Assembly: GCF_000004075.3 (NCBI RefSeq)
Contig: NC_026657.2
Span: forward strand, 18,906,501-18,970,500
Direction of reading: 5' to 3'
From: Cucumis sativus
Taxonomy: Eukaryota > Streptophyta > Magnoliopsida > Cucurbitales > Cucurbitaceae
DNA length: 64,000 nucleotides
In this document: positions 1 to 11,434 of the stretch, piece by piece
How positions within the stretch are numbered: position 1 is the first letter of the stretch
Layout: the number at the start of each line of letters is the position of its first letter
The notes under the pieces: generated by a model
Told to the model about the DNA's origin: nothing
The model's input: only the letters and a program-made list of their open reading frames with translations
Database searches by the model: none
Translations under genes and position numbers: made by a program

Positions 1-4
1 ACAG

Positions 5-506
5 GTTTTGCGATTCTGAGAGCTCTCTATCTCTGAGACATGAAATGACTTTGGATGCAAGTGGAAAAAGACTCTTGGCTACATCAAATTCAGTGAGAGC
101 TCCCATATACCAGGTTCATCATTCATCCACTCCTTTCATCTTGCAGTCGATAGCTCATAGTATTTAAAATTTTATTGTATGAAAATCTTGTTTATATATC
201 AAACATCAAATTAGTTTTGAATTCTAAAGGCGTGTTGATATGACAAAGTCATTTTAACTATTCTAAAATGGACTAATTGAGTAGTACAAGGTGGCTGGCT
301 CCAGCCTAAGCTTATTTAAGAACTATGTCCTATAGACCTGCTTGATCTTGAAATTGAATTCCTCAACTTAGGTGGGTGGTCGTGTGGGCGGATTGAAAAC
401 TCTTCCACATACAGCCGCGATAACGACGGTTGATTGGCACCCAACTTTGCCTGTGTTCTTGACTGGATCTGCAGACCACTCAATTCGAGTTACGTCTATT
501 TCTTGA
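5..506 (+). CDS. WD40-repeat protein, C-terminal end (partial gene)
   Basis: Two exons can be read: 5-113 and 372-506, joined by a GT-AG intron (114-371), ending at TGA 504-506. The joined frame gives about 80 residues. The last part has the grammar of a WD40 blade: a His before AAITTVDWHP, then LTGSADHSIRV, followed at once by the stop. So this is the final propeller blade of a beta-propeller scaffold protein, and everything upstream lies outside the window. The first exon start at 5 follows an 'acag' acceptor and keeps the phase, but it sits at the window edge and is inferred. I do not recognise the orthologue; candidate roles range over Cul4-DDB1 adaptors, trafficking and RNA processing, and nothing here chooses between them. 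Confidence 0.7.
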
Positions 507-2629
507 AGGCCATTTGTTTTGTTTTTGTGGTCAGTGTGTTTGATCGATTGGTTTGTGAGTGATTCTCATGTTATTCCGTGCATGATTCGATCTTAAACCT
601 CAATGCTATCGCCTTGTATTTATTTTCATTAGTTTATTTTATTTTTTTAGAGGGAAGTGGGCAGTGATGTATTATTTTTGTCCAAGAGTGGAGGACTTGA
701 ATTGTATCATGTGATAATTTCATACAAGAACCAGTATAAAGCAAATAATAGACGTCTGGGTTGGTGCTTATCCTTTATAAATATAGTTTTTATTCAATAT
801 AATAATTGCAAATATAAGAGTTTGAACTTTTGTCATTTTTGTGTTTGCTCATGTGAGATAGTATGGTCTTGTTTGACTTTGTTATTGGTTTTGGGCTGCT
901 CTTAAATTTTAAACTGATATTATGACTCTTGCTCTTAACGTTTTGAAAGATGAGAAAAATGATTGATAATTTCGTAAATTTCAAGTGCAGAGACCTTGTT
1001 TAGCACATAGATGCTAAGCAACATCCTCTTATATATATAAAAACACATTTGTTCTGAATATTAAACCATCCAGTGGCCAAACTTTTGTTTTGAATATTAA
1101 ACCAACTATTAAAGAAATGTAATTCAGCTCCAATTCATTCTACATTTTGCACTGCTTATTATTATTACATACATTTTGGAAGCAAAATGAATCAAAATAC
1201 TCACTAAATATAGCAAATTCTCATATGTTGTTGATAGATTTTAAAGTTTTGCTATATATATATTTACAATAATTTTTTGAGAGTTTGAAAAAATAACAAA
1301 AAAAATTATGATAATAAAACTAAATGTCATTTACATTTCTCAAAATTGTAAAAATAGCAAATTTAAAAGCAGATTGTTATTTAATTACTGTCATATTTGT
1401 CAATTTTGAAATAAAACGAGGTGTCATGAGTTTATCTAAATTTTTGTTTCATTTAATGTAATTTTTCCTAATTTTTCTTCTCATTATTAGTTTAACATAT
1501 CTATGAGGTTGGTAGGAAGTTGGTGGTGGAGTATTGACAAAAAGAAGTCACGTGAGTTGTTTTTAACATTTGTGTCTTTCTTAGATGAATAACAACAACA
1601 GTAGCAGTATTAATTATATGTTTAATATCCCCATTCAAAAGTAGTGCCAAATATTATACATACACTATTGTATTTGTTAGCCCAAAATGATACATCTAAA
1701 TTATGCAAACTTACAGTCACTTAAAAACAAAAATTGGACAAATTCATTTTTGTTTAAAATCTTTTTCCTAAAAATTATTTAAAATACATTTAAAAATTGA
1801 CTAGTTTTTTTCAAAATAACTTATTTTCTAAATTGCATTTTAAAATGTAATCCAAACGAACTCTAAGTATTACAGTACCCAAACATTCTAATTGATATCT
1901 TAAACACTCAATTAAAAACAGTCCATTAATAAAATTTTATCATCATTGAAAAATTATAGCAAATATCTCAATTAGAAAATAAATTTAAAACATAGCGGAA
2001 AGTTGTAAAATTTTAAAAAATGTAAGGGCTATTTTGATAGAAGCTATAAGTTGCAGCTGCTATCAATAATATTGATAGCCATTAGTGATAGTAGATATCC
2101 TTACTACCTGTAGCTTTCAATTTAAAAAAATCGAAGAAAAGTTTTGTAATAGTGGTAGGTTGTGGACTTCTTTTAGGTTCTTTTTTTTTCTTTAACTAAG
2201 ATGACCTAATATAGTATATATGTTATCCAAAATTTTCAAATTTTTTTGAAATGTCCTAAATTGACTAATATTTTACACAAAATATAGGACTCAAATAACT
2301 AATTTATCAATCTTTATTATTAATAATATATTAAAAAATAGAAAAAGAAAAAAGAAAATGAAACATGATTAAAATTTGCATTTATTATATATACTATGTA
2401 AATATGGTAAGTGATTAATTCTATAATGGTAATATTATAATAAAAATTGTCCCTTAATAAAAAATTTTTGACAAATAAAAAGTAAAATCAACTAATTAGA
2501 TACTTTTTAAATTTAAATAAAGAACTTTGTTAAATAACAAGATTGGTAAAAATATATGAATGAAAGTATGCAATCAAACTCAACTAATAAGAGTATGTAA
2601 CTAAAATTAAATTAAAAATAATTAGAAAA

Positions 2630-3010
2630 GGGTTAGAGAAGAAGACACACTAATTTTATAGTGGTTCGGTTAAACTCAACCTACATCCACTTTCCCAAAC
2701 ACCTCTTTAGATTTTGATTGAAAATCTTCTTTGGACTCTTTCCACGGATTTGAGCCGAACCGATTTTTGCTCATTTTTTGGGTTCAAGAGTAAACCCGAT
2801 CCTTTCAACGGGTTAGGATCCAACCGTTACAATATGTTGAAGTTTTTTAAATCACACAAAAGAAAACTCTCTAAAAGAGTGAGCATACAATTTGAAGCTC
2901 ACAAATTTAATCCTCACAATACAATAAGAAGCTCTCAAGAATAAGATGAAAAGAATAAAAATTGGAAGCTTTAGAGAGAATAACAATGTTGGCTTTTTGC
3001 TTGAGGATTG
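2630..3010. repeat. Possible LTR or transposon relic
   Basis: A block with higher GC than its surroundings, containing 'tagtggttcggttaaactca' and 'cctacatccac' followed by text that reads like retrotransposon LTR debris common in plant spacers. A 76-codon open frame (2714-2944) crosses it but resembles no protein I know. A loosely similar block is at 59560-59830. No terminal repeats or coding domains are visible, so the assignment is by texture only. Confidence 0.25.
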
Positions 3011-4189
3011 TAAAGATTTTTGATCTTGTGTAAATTGTGAAGTATTTAAAAAGAGAGGAAAGATAAATTCAAAATCATTTGGGTCATTAGATATAAGTAA
3101 AAGAAAAATGAATGGTTGAGATTTAAACTTAATTAGTCGTTAGACACAATACAAATAATAATATAATAATATGTCTTTTCAAAATACTTTGTTTAAAAAG
3201 AAATCAATAAAGCAACTTCACCAACTTTAAAAAAAAAACGAGTCGTTAGACACAAGGAAAAATAATAATATTAAAATCATTTTCCTTTTAAATTCATTTT
3301 CTTTATAAAAGCCAATAAAACATAACAAAAAAGCCACATTTGTTACTCCTTCATTGCTCAAAGTGACTTTCTCTAATTGGTTCAAATTGAAAATCTCGGG
3401 TATTTTTCCGTTAACCTTCTTTTAGCAATATTTTCTTCATTTGAACTTCGATTTGGGTGATTCAAGAGGCGTTAGAATCATTTTTCCAAGCTCTACGATA
3501 TGGTCTATTCAAATTAATAAAATTGTCAATAAAAAAAAATCCGATTTGTTATCATCAAAACATAAATTAATTGAATAATTAAAATAAATAAATTTGAGAT
3601 TAATGGCCAAAAAGCCAACAATATATGTATTATAGAGTAGTATATATGTAATGATTAAAAAAAATATTGAACAGTTACATAGTATGTATATGTCGTGGTA
3701 CATAAATTAAGTATTAAAAATTAAATAACTAAAAAAAACGGTGAACGTATTATCCAATATATGCATGGGTATATATTTAAAAGAACACAAAAATGTACTT
3801 TAAAAAATACAATACCATGTGTAAATAATAAAATAAAAATATAAAACACATATTCTATAACTTGTGTATATGACAATTTTTTTTAGGAAAAAAATATATG
3901 TTTGAAAACGAAAATTAAATATTATACGAAAAGAATAATGAATGAAAAAAGAATACTAATCAATTCAAAATCACCAAACCGATAGAGAATAAGAAAGATG
4001 ATGGAACGAAAAAATCATTTTGGTTTATGATTTAAATTGAAAATAATTATTACCATATAATTACCGTAATAAATTGTTACATTAACAAATATAAATATGT
4101 ATGATATAAGGGTAATTGTAATGAATGACCATTTGACAAATACTAATTGAGGATATAACAATACTTTAAAAAATTGAAAATATAGCAAA

Positions 4190-4330
4190 ACTATGCTGAT
4201 AGTCTTGTATCGCAGATAGACTCGTATAGTCTATTAGTGACATATCAATATTTACAACATGGTCTATCGACGATAGACTTATACATCTCGATGAAATTTG
4301 ACAAATTTTGCTATATTTATAAATTTTTTT
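4190..4330. repeat. Dispersed gatag/ctatc repeat with 'tttgctatat' tail
   Basis: Contains repeated 'gatagac' and 'gtctat' words in both orientations followed by 'aattttgctatatttataaa'. Related patches occur near 34560-34690, with weaker tails near 1245-1290 and 35880-35930. It is most likely a non-coding dispersed repeat of MITE-like character; no clean terminal inverted repeats could be delimited by eye. Confidence 0.45.
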
Positions 4331-4456
4331 AAAATAGTGTAATATACTTAATTAATTATTTTGAATCTAATTTGAGAAATACTAAAGATTTTGGAAAATA
4401 TTAAAAAAATTATTTAAGATTGACCAAATTTATGGCTAATTTTGGAAGTTATACAG

Positions 4457-4941
4457 TGGGCCTTTGAGAAAAAGGATAAAAAGAGTGAGGGTTAGGGTCA
4501 AATATAGGCCCATTTAGTTGAAGTATTTGAACTGAAGCATGTTGTTTCATAACTACTAGAGGAGGAGGCGAGTTGAGTAGACGCGCTCGCTGACAAGTGC
4601 CCTCAAAAATTAAAATAAAATAATTAGTATATTTGTAAAATGTTAGTTCTTTTAAGTGCCAAACCGCCGCTTTGAACGAAGAAGGCCCAACAGCGGTACC
4701 AGCTTCCCCCATTTCTTCGATACAACCGAAGCTTTCTCTCATTCTCACATTGCCATTGGTAATTCCGCCTTACGGTTTTGGCGAAATTTTCTACGTTCGT
4801 ATCATCATCATCACCATCCCTTGCTCCCTTCATCTTTCTTCTCTCTTAAATCTCTTCTTCCTGCTCTTCTCCCTTAGTTTCTCTCTCTGTTTTGTTTTGT
4901 TTTCTTTTTGTTTTGTTTTTGTTTTTGCTTCTGTTCCTACA
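4457..4941 (+). promoter_or_regulatory. Pyruvate kinase promoter and 5' leader
   Basis: The stretch before the start codon carries site II-like GGCCCA/TGGGCC words (gtgggcc at 4456-4462, aggccca near 4506, aggccca at 4682) and then a CT-rich leader (about 4810-4930), typical of a plant 5' UTR. The reading frame is open upstream of 4942 without an ATG in frame, so 4942 is the first usable start. No clear TATA box. Confidence 0.45.
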
Positions 4942-7900
4942 ATGTCACAAGTGGTGGCTACCAGGTCGATTCACAGCACATTCCTGTGCCCTAGCTCGGG
5001 ATCTGTGCAAGAACGACTCGACAGAGCTCGCTCTTTTGGTGTTGGCTCTAAAGTGTTGGCGCATGAGAAGAAGACTTGGAATTTTTCTTACAGGAGAAGT
5101 TTAATTACATCTAAGAAAGCTGCTCAAGCTGAAGTTGTTCCGGTTTCACCTCAAGATTCTAAGAGGGTTTGTGATCTTCTTCTTCTTCTTTAATTTGTTT
5201 GTTTTATTTCCTTGTTAGGAGAAATGGGGAGCTGGAGTCGGGGGATTTTCATATTGAAAATACGTTGCTTAAAAAGCTTAAAAAATTACGGAGTTGTTTG
5301 GAATGCACGTAATATTCAGGATGTAAAATGGTGTAGTTTATGTGTATAGCAACCAGTTGTTTGGATCCCGTGATTTGACATAACGTAGCTCCTGCATTTA
5401 GACGCGTTGAGTTTTTGTCTAGCCGGAAATTTAGTGTGCTTCTTGTTGTCTCTGAAAAATTGAAGATGCAAGGATTTGTTTTTGTTTTGTTTTCCATTTT
5501 TAATCTCTGAATTTTCTGACGGTTGCTCAAGAAGCCCTCTCTAATGTTCTTTTTTTCACGTGTTGATACCATTATGAATTTTGCTTATCAGGCAGATGAG
5601 CAACTTGAACATATACAAGCTGTTCAACAGCTTGGGGATACACCTGTTGGTATTTGGTCGAAGCCTACAGTTAGACGTAAGACAAAGATTGTGTGCACGA
5701 TTGGACCTTCGACTAATACGAAGGAAATGATTTGGAAACTGGCTGAGGCTGGAATGAATGTTGCAAGATTGAATATGTCCCATGGAGACCATGCATCTCA
5801 TCAGAAAGTTATAGATTTAGTTAGAGAATACAATGCCCAATCGCAAGACAATTGCATTGCAATCATGCTTGACACCAAGGCAAGTTCGTTGTCGTATTTC
5901 TGCATGTTCAATATTATTGGCAACATATGTTTTCACCGATAAAATTTTAATTTTGTTGGAAATCACAAATAGTAACCATTTGAAAATCACAAATTAAACA
6001 CTACTCAAACCTCCAACTTTTTTCCTTTTATTATCTATATTTTATCAAAATTTGAAAACTAAAAAGGTAGTTTTTGCTTGTAGAATTTGGCTAAAAATGC
6101 AACCAATGTATTTAAAGAAGATGCAAACTAGTGTAAGACATCAGAGAAAATTGGCTTAATTTTGAAAGAAAAGAAATGTTACCACAACGGAGCCTATATT
6201 TTCTACTTTTTTTTCTCAAAAGGAAACAAGATAATATTATATTTTTATTCTCTATCTTTGCCCTGCTAAAACGAGTTACAGTTTCGACTGTATCATGGGT
6301 TCTTAACTATATTTCTTAAGTTTTGTTCCATTCTGATATGCACTTTGTTCTTGTGCCTTGTGCTTTAGCTTGTTCTTTTTCATTAGTATTATTTTATTAT
6401 TTATTTTGAAATTCAGGTCATTCCATAGATACAAATTAAGTTTGAATTTTTTGTTTTTGTTTTTATTTACATTTTTTTTCTTTTAAGGTTTCTATATCTT
6501 CTTCAACTCAATTGTGTCTTTTAGATTTTTTTTAATTGATGCATCTATTAAGTGATTTCTGTGCTTTTTAATTCTTTTAACATAAAATTTTAATTATCTA
6601 CTTCATTTTGTCAGGGTCCTGAGGTTAGGAGTGGTGACCTACCACAACCAATATTGTTAGAAAGTGGACAGGAATTTACCTTCACCATACGGAGAGGTGT
6701 TAGCACTGCAGATACTGTCAGTGTGAACTACGATGATTTTGTTAATGATGTTGAAGTTGGGGACATGCTTCTTGTTGATGGTATGCTGGTTTTCCTAAAC
6801 ACTTATTTTCCCTTTTTGTGTACATATCTTTTGCCACTTCTTTGAAACTTTGTTTTATAGAATACTGGGTTACATTCCATGTGGTGATAACTGATAAGTC
6901 AGCTTTGAAGGATAGGAGTATTGTGTTATATGAGAATGAGAGTCAAATGTGCATCAGTTGATATGTGTGTGTGTGTGTGTGTTTGTTTGTTGTTTCTGTT
7001 TTCTCAGGGTGCATGCCATTGCTTTTTAATGACACTAAGTAGATACCCTTCTATTATTAGTTACTGCTTTTTTCCTTTATGGTATCATGTGTTGTAATCT
7101 TACCTTCCTCTTTAAAAATAATGATTAATGTTAATTTTCATCTTACAGACTTGCATCATATGGCTGTTAGTAGTTGAAATTTTATAAAGAAAATAAAGAA
7201 CCTTTTTTTTTCTGATTATCTCGTGCCTTGCACAAACATTGACTATTTAAACCTATTAGGTGGAATGATGTCGTTGATGGTGAAGTCTAAGACAGAAGAT
7301 TCTGTCTTGTGTGAAGTTATTGATGGAGGAGAGCTTAAGTCCAGGAGACATTTAAATGTTCGAGGGAAAAGTGCTACACTGCCTTCAATTACTGGTTGGA
7401 TTGAATAAGCATATCCTACAGATTTCACCTTTTAATGAAGTTTCTTCTTTTCAGGATTTTTCTAAAAGTAAATTTGTTTTTTTGTCCGTGACTCAATGAA
7501 TTTGTTGTCTGCTTCTTGCAGAGAAGGATTGGGATGATATTAAATTTGGAGTTGACAACAAAGTTGATTTTTATGCTGTCTCTTTTGTCAAAGATGCACA
7601 AGTAGTTCATGAGTTGAAGAAATATCTCAAGAGTAAATAGCTTCAGATCTTTATGTTGTGCTTATAAAGACAATTTGGATGCTGCATTTTTGCTTGTCTG
7701 TTCTGCTACAGACTTATTAACTTATCTGACTCTGCAGGCTGTGATGCTGATATTCATGTGATTGTAAAAATAGAAAGTGCAGACTCCATACCAAATTTGC
7801 ATTCAATTATTACAGCTTCTGATGGGGTAATTGTTTGATTTTTTTCACAGCTTCGTTAATGTCGAATTCCATCAAAGGTTTTCAAGTTTGTTGATAGTCT

Positions 7901-10155
7901 GGGGGCTTGGTTGCTAATTGAAGAACATTATTTCTTTTCATTTTAGGCAATGGTTGCCAGAGGTGATCTTGGTGCAGAACTTCCTATTGAAGAGGTTCCT
8001 CTTCTGCAGGTAGTTAACTTTTCCAATAATAATAATAATAATAAAAAGCAGCGATCTTTTGGGTACCCTAGAGTAGAAGAGGATGTTCGATGTTTTATAT
8101 GGCAAACTTTCTAAACATACTTGATCGGTATGAAGGAGGAGATAATCAACCTGTGTCGAGGCATGGGGAAAGCTGTCATTGTAGCTACTAACATGCTTGA
8201 GAGTATGATTGTTCATCCGACACCAACCAGAGCAGAAGTATCCGATATTGCTATTGCAGTTAGAGAGGGTGCTGATGCAATCATGCTATCTGGAGAAACT
8301 GCTCATGGAAAGTGAGTTATCTTTTTAGTTCCTCAGTATTCTATTAGTTAACCTGTGATTGGCTCATACATTTGAGACCCATTATATTGTTTTTGAAATC
8401 TTTAGTTGCTGAATATGCTATTAGTTACTCTTATGCTGTCTGACCGAATGCAATTGTTACTTATCCAAGAAATCTTAGGGAGTTCTGGTCCAGATTATGT
8501 TGTTTCTTTAGATCTGGTTTTCAAGACTAAGTGTACAGCAGAATGGTTTGAATTTTCTTGACAAAAGTTCATATTGATTAATTGATTTGATCTGATCAGC
8601 TAGAATGCATGATGTGCAGATATTGATCGGTACTGCTCACAATTCCCAAAATAAAAAAAAAAGGAACAAATGAATTTGAGTAAATAAACTTCAACCGGCT
8701 TCTTTTGTTATTTTGGTGTCTATTTGGTGAATTTACAGTAACAAATATTTTCGTTCATTTGATCACCCAATTATGCCAATTTCCAGATTCCCATTAAAAG
8801 CTGTGAAAGTAATGCATACAGTTGCTTTACGGACTGAAGCAACTATAGAAGGTGGTCGAATGCCATTTAATCTCGGTCAAACATTCAAGGTTATTTAAAA
8901 ATATTATATTTACGCTACATTGATATGAAACATGATTTCTTGCTTCCTCCCTCTTCTGTTCTTTTGTTATTTTATTTGTCATCATGATATTGACTTGGTA
9001 ACTTTTCTTATATGTAGAACCATATGAGCGAGATGTTTGCTTATCATGCAACAATGATGTCCAACACTCTTGGAACCTCAATAGTTGTCTTCACTAGAAC
9101 TGGTTTTATGGCTATCCTCCTTAGCCATTATCGACCATCTGGCACAACATTTGCCTTTACAAATGAGTGAGTTGCTTGTCTTCTTGACAGCCAATCATAT
9201 TCTATTTGACTTGGATAGATATGTTTGCATTCAAGATTCTGACTTTTCCTTTCTGTTACTTTCGTTTTTATTGACTGAATCTAAACTACTTATGTTTATC
9301 AACTGCCTCATTATTCGTTTATCTCCTTTTTGGTTGACATTTCGTGTCAGTACTAAATGATTTGGATCGTTCCTTTCACTGTACTCAAAATATAAGCATA
9401 AGGGGTTTGATCAAGTAAACACCACACTCAATTATATGAACATTGAAGTTCATTGTTGATGAAAATGCTTGCAGTTTCAGTATTCATGAAATAGAAATGT
9501 TCCATTTAACGAGGTACTGGATTTCAGCTATGATAGTTTCCTTAAATTTCTCTTACTTGTGGCATGCAGTAAAAGGATTCAACAGAGGTTGGCTTTGTAT
9601 CAAGGAGTGTGCCCCATATACATGCAATTCTCTGAGGATGCTGAGCAGACCTTTACTGATGCCTTGACTATGCTGCAGGTACGCCATCCCCCAATTTTCT
9701 TTTAATATATTTTTCTCTCTGGGAACCTTTTAATGGCTTCTCAGTCTAAAACATATTTGGGAGTTATTTAAAATCACTTTTATCATTATTTTGAAAACAC
9801 GACTCTAACCAATTCAAAACAAATTTTGATGAGATGAAAGTTACATTTTAAAGAGTATTAAATTCCTTTTGAGTAATTAAAGACATGTCTTTTAGTTTAA
9901 AACATAGAGTATTAAATTTTGTTGATGAGATGAAAGTTACATTTTATTGAGACATGTTTTCGAGTAGTTAATGACCTGTCAAAAGTTAAAATCACTTCCA
10001 AACATACACGGGAATTCTCTTTGACTCATCGAGTATGTCGTGTACAGAGTCAAGGAATGGTGAAGGAAGGAGAAGAGGTAGCACTCCTTCAGAGTGGGAG
10101 ACAACCCATATGGCGGTTCCCATCTACTCACAACATTCAAGTCCGTAAAGTGTAG
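4942..10155 (+). CDS. PKP2: Plastidial pyruvate kinase, beta subunit (PKP2-like)
   Basis: Twelve exons: 4942-5166, 5592-5879, 6615-6780, 7260-7394, 7522-7632, 7738-7826, 7947-8009, 8136-8311, 8787-8889, 9018-9166, 9570-9678, 10048-10155. All phases agree and give 573 residues, against about 579 in Arabidopsis PKP2 as I recall it. The enzyme transfers phosphate from phosphoenolpyruvate to ADP, giving pyruvate and ATP. The plastid form feeds fatty-acid synthesis and works as an alpha/beta heteromer. Residues 1 to about 65 are a Ser/Arg-rich transit peptide starting MSQVVATRS. Family motifs follow: [50 protein letters not shown], the metal-binding VARGDLG (about 341-347), [11 protein letters not shown] and [11 protein letters not shown], then the C-terminal regulatory domain ending IQVRKV. 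Intron 2 is GC-AG (5880 to 6614). The exon 8 acceptor (ag 8134-8135) lacks a pyrimidine tract. PKP3 is the alternative name; the N-terminus fits PKP2 best. Confidence 0.93.
6964..6990. repeat. (TG)n microsatellite in intron 3 of pyruvate kinase
   Basis: A run of TG dinucleotides followed by TTTG units inside the intron. Simple repeat, likely polymorphic. Confidence 0.85.
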
Positions 10156-10872
10156 AGTATGAAGGCCAAGAAATTACGTGAGAAACGTCACTTAATTATT
10201 TTCTGTCTTGATTATTTTTGTTTTTCTCCCCCCAAGTATGTGAACCTCGATATTTCCTTATTCATTTTTATCGAGTATGAGATGTGCCCTAGCTTGTTTT
10301 ATGGGGGTTATGTAGCCTTAGCTTAGCTCTGATAAAAGAAATTTTTTGGCTTACGTAGCTCCTAATCCTTTTTTTTCTTTTTTATCAATAATTTTCATGT
10401 AGTGTGTAGTTGTAGTTGAAGTGCAGCCTCTGACTCTGAACTCAGCTTTCATTATTGTCTCTCAATTCAATTCGGTGATTTGTTTTGTGAGACAAATGAT
10501 AGTTTTGTATTGGGTTTAATCTTTTGGTTTGAGCATTAGGGTAAGGAAGAGGAATATTCTCTCCCTAATTCTTCTTCGGAAATTACTTCCCAAATTTTTT
10601 ACACCTTTCGTGAACCCCCACACTACTTCTATTTATAAGTTCTAACAATTTTACAATCTACTTACAATCTTCAAACAACAAAGAGATGATAGGAAGAGGG
10701 ACACATGCAATACATTCCAACTTAGAGATATACAATTCAATTCTCCTTTTTAGATTTACAATATAAATATATAAATTCAATATATTTTAAATCATTTTTA
10801 TTTAAAGCGTTTGGATAAATAAAAATATAGAAACCAAAAATACATTTTAAATGAAATATGCGAGTACAAAAA

Positions 10873-10973
10873 TGTATTTATACCTCTCACATACGTCTTT
10901 ATGATTCCACAAAACGAAACAAAATTGTATTTATACCTCTCACATACGTCTTTATGATTCCACAAAACGAAAC
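10873..10973. repeat. Tandem duplication, 48-bp units with 53-bp period
   Basis: The 48 bases starting 'tgtatttatacctctcacat' and ending 'cacaaaacgaaac' occur at 10873-10920 and again at 10926-10973 without a visible mismatch. Perfect identity suggests a recent local duplication. Confidence 0.9.
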
Positions 10974-11297
10974 GTAGAAAATTTAACCTTATGTTTATGT
11001 GAAAGTGCACTATCAGCATTTTAAGTGACATCAAACTAAATATAAATTCTTAGTCCAACGTTTGCTTATCCCTAACTTGTTGAGGTGGGTTAGCACGACG
11101 TCACTTTTTTTTTGTTTTTTGTTTTTCGCTTCTATTTAAACATGATTGTGAAAAAGCATGGATTAGAATTGACTATCCTTACATAAGGCCATGTGACAAT
11201 GTGCTTAGATGTAAATATATGGCATTCGTATTTAACCTAAAGTACACCTAATTCATTAGGCAGTATAGTATGTAACTATCTTATAGGAGGATGATGA

Positions 11298-11365
11298 ATA
11301 ACCCTCCAAGATGAGCAACTAGCAATAACGGGCATTGCTTCGGCCTACGAGTCCCGCCTCCAAAG
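11298..11365 (+). other. Exon-like island, unidentified
   Basis: A GC-richer stretch in an AT-rich spacer reads as protein in one frame (words such as DEQLAITGIASAYESR) and ends at a plausible donor, 'CAAAG|gttccc'. Upstream in the same frame there are stops (TGATGA at 11291-11296) and no ATG. It could be a relic exon or a short exon of an unmodelled gene. I do not recognise the protein. Confidence 0.25.
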
Positions 11366-11434
11366 GTTCCCTCTCTCTCTATCTGCTTTCATCAAATAGA
11401 AAGTCGCAAATAAATTAGAGAATTTGATAAATAA

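Larger units (their letters stand above)
507..4456. other. Intergenic spacer, AT-rich
   Basis: No convincing gene. The first few hundred bases must include the 3' UTR of the WD40 gene. The rest is AT-rich spacer with short open frames of biased composition. It contains two ctatc/gatag-type repeat patches (about 2035-2110 and 4190-4330) and a transposon-like relic at 2630-3010, listed separately. Confidence 0.6.
10156..11434. other. Spacer between pyruvate kinase and the DUF3143-like gene
   Basis: Begins with the 3' UTR of the pyruvate kinase gene. It then holds a 53-bp tandem duplication (10873-10973) and a short exon-like island (11298-11365), both listed separately. No complete gene seen. 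Confidence 0.6.

Noticed and set aside
2714..2944. 76-codon open frame
   Set aside because: Lies in transposon-like sequence, has no recognisable domain and no splice or promoter context.
4672..4941. Long N-terminal extension of the pyruvate kinase frame upstream of 4942
   Set aside because: The frame is open but has no ATG, and it reads as a CT-rich leader (Leu/Phe/Ser runs). Known plastidial enzymes begin near MxQVVATRS.
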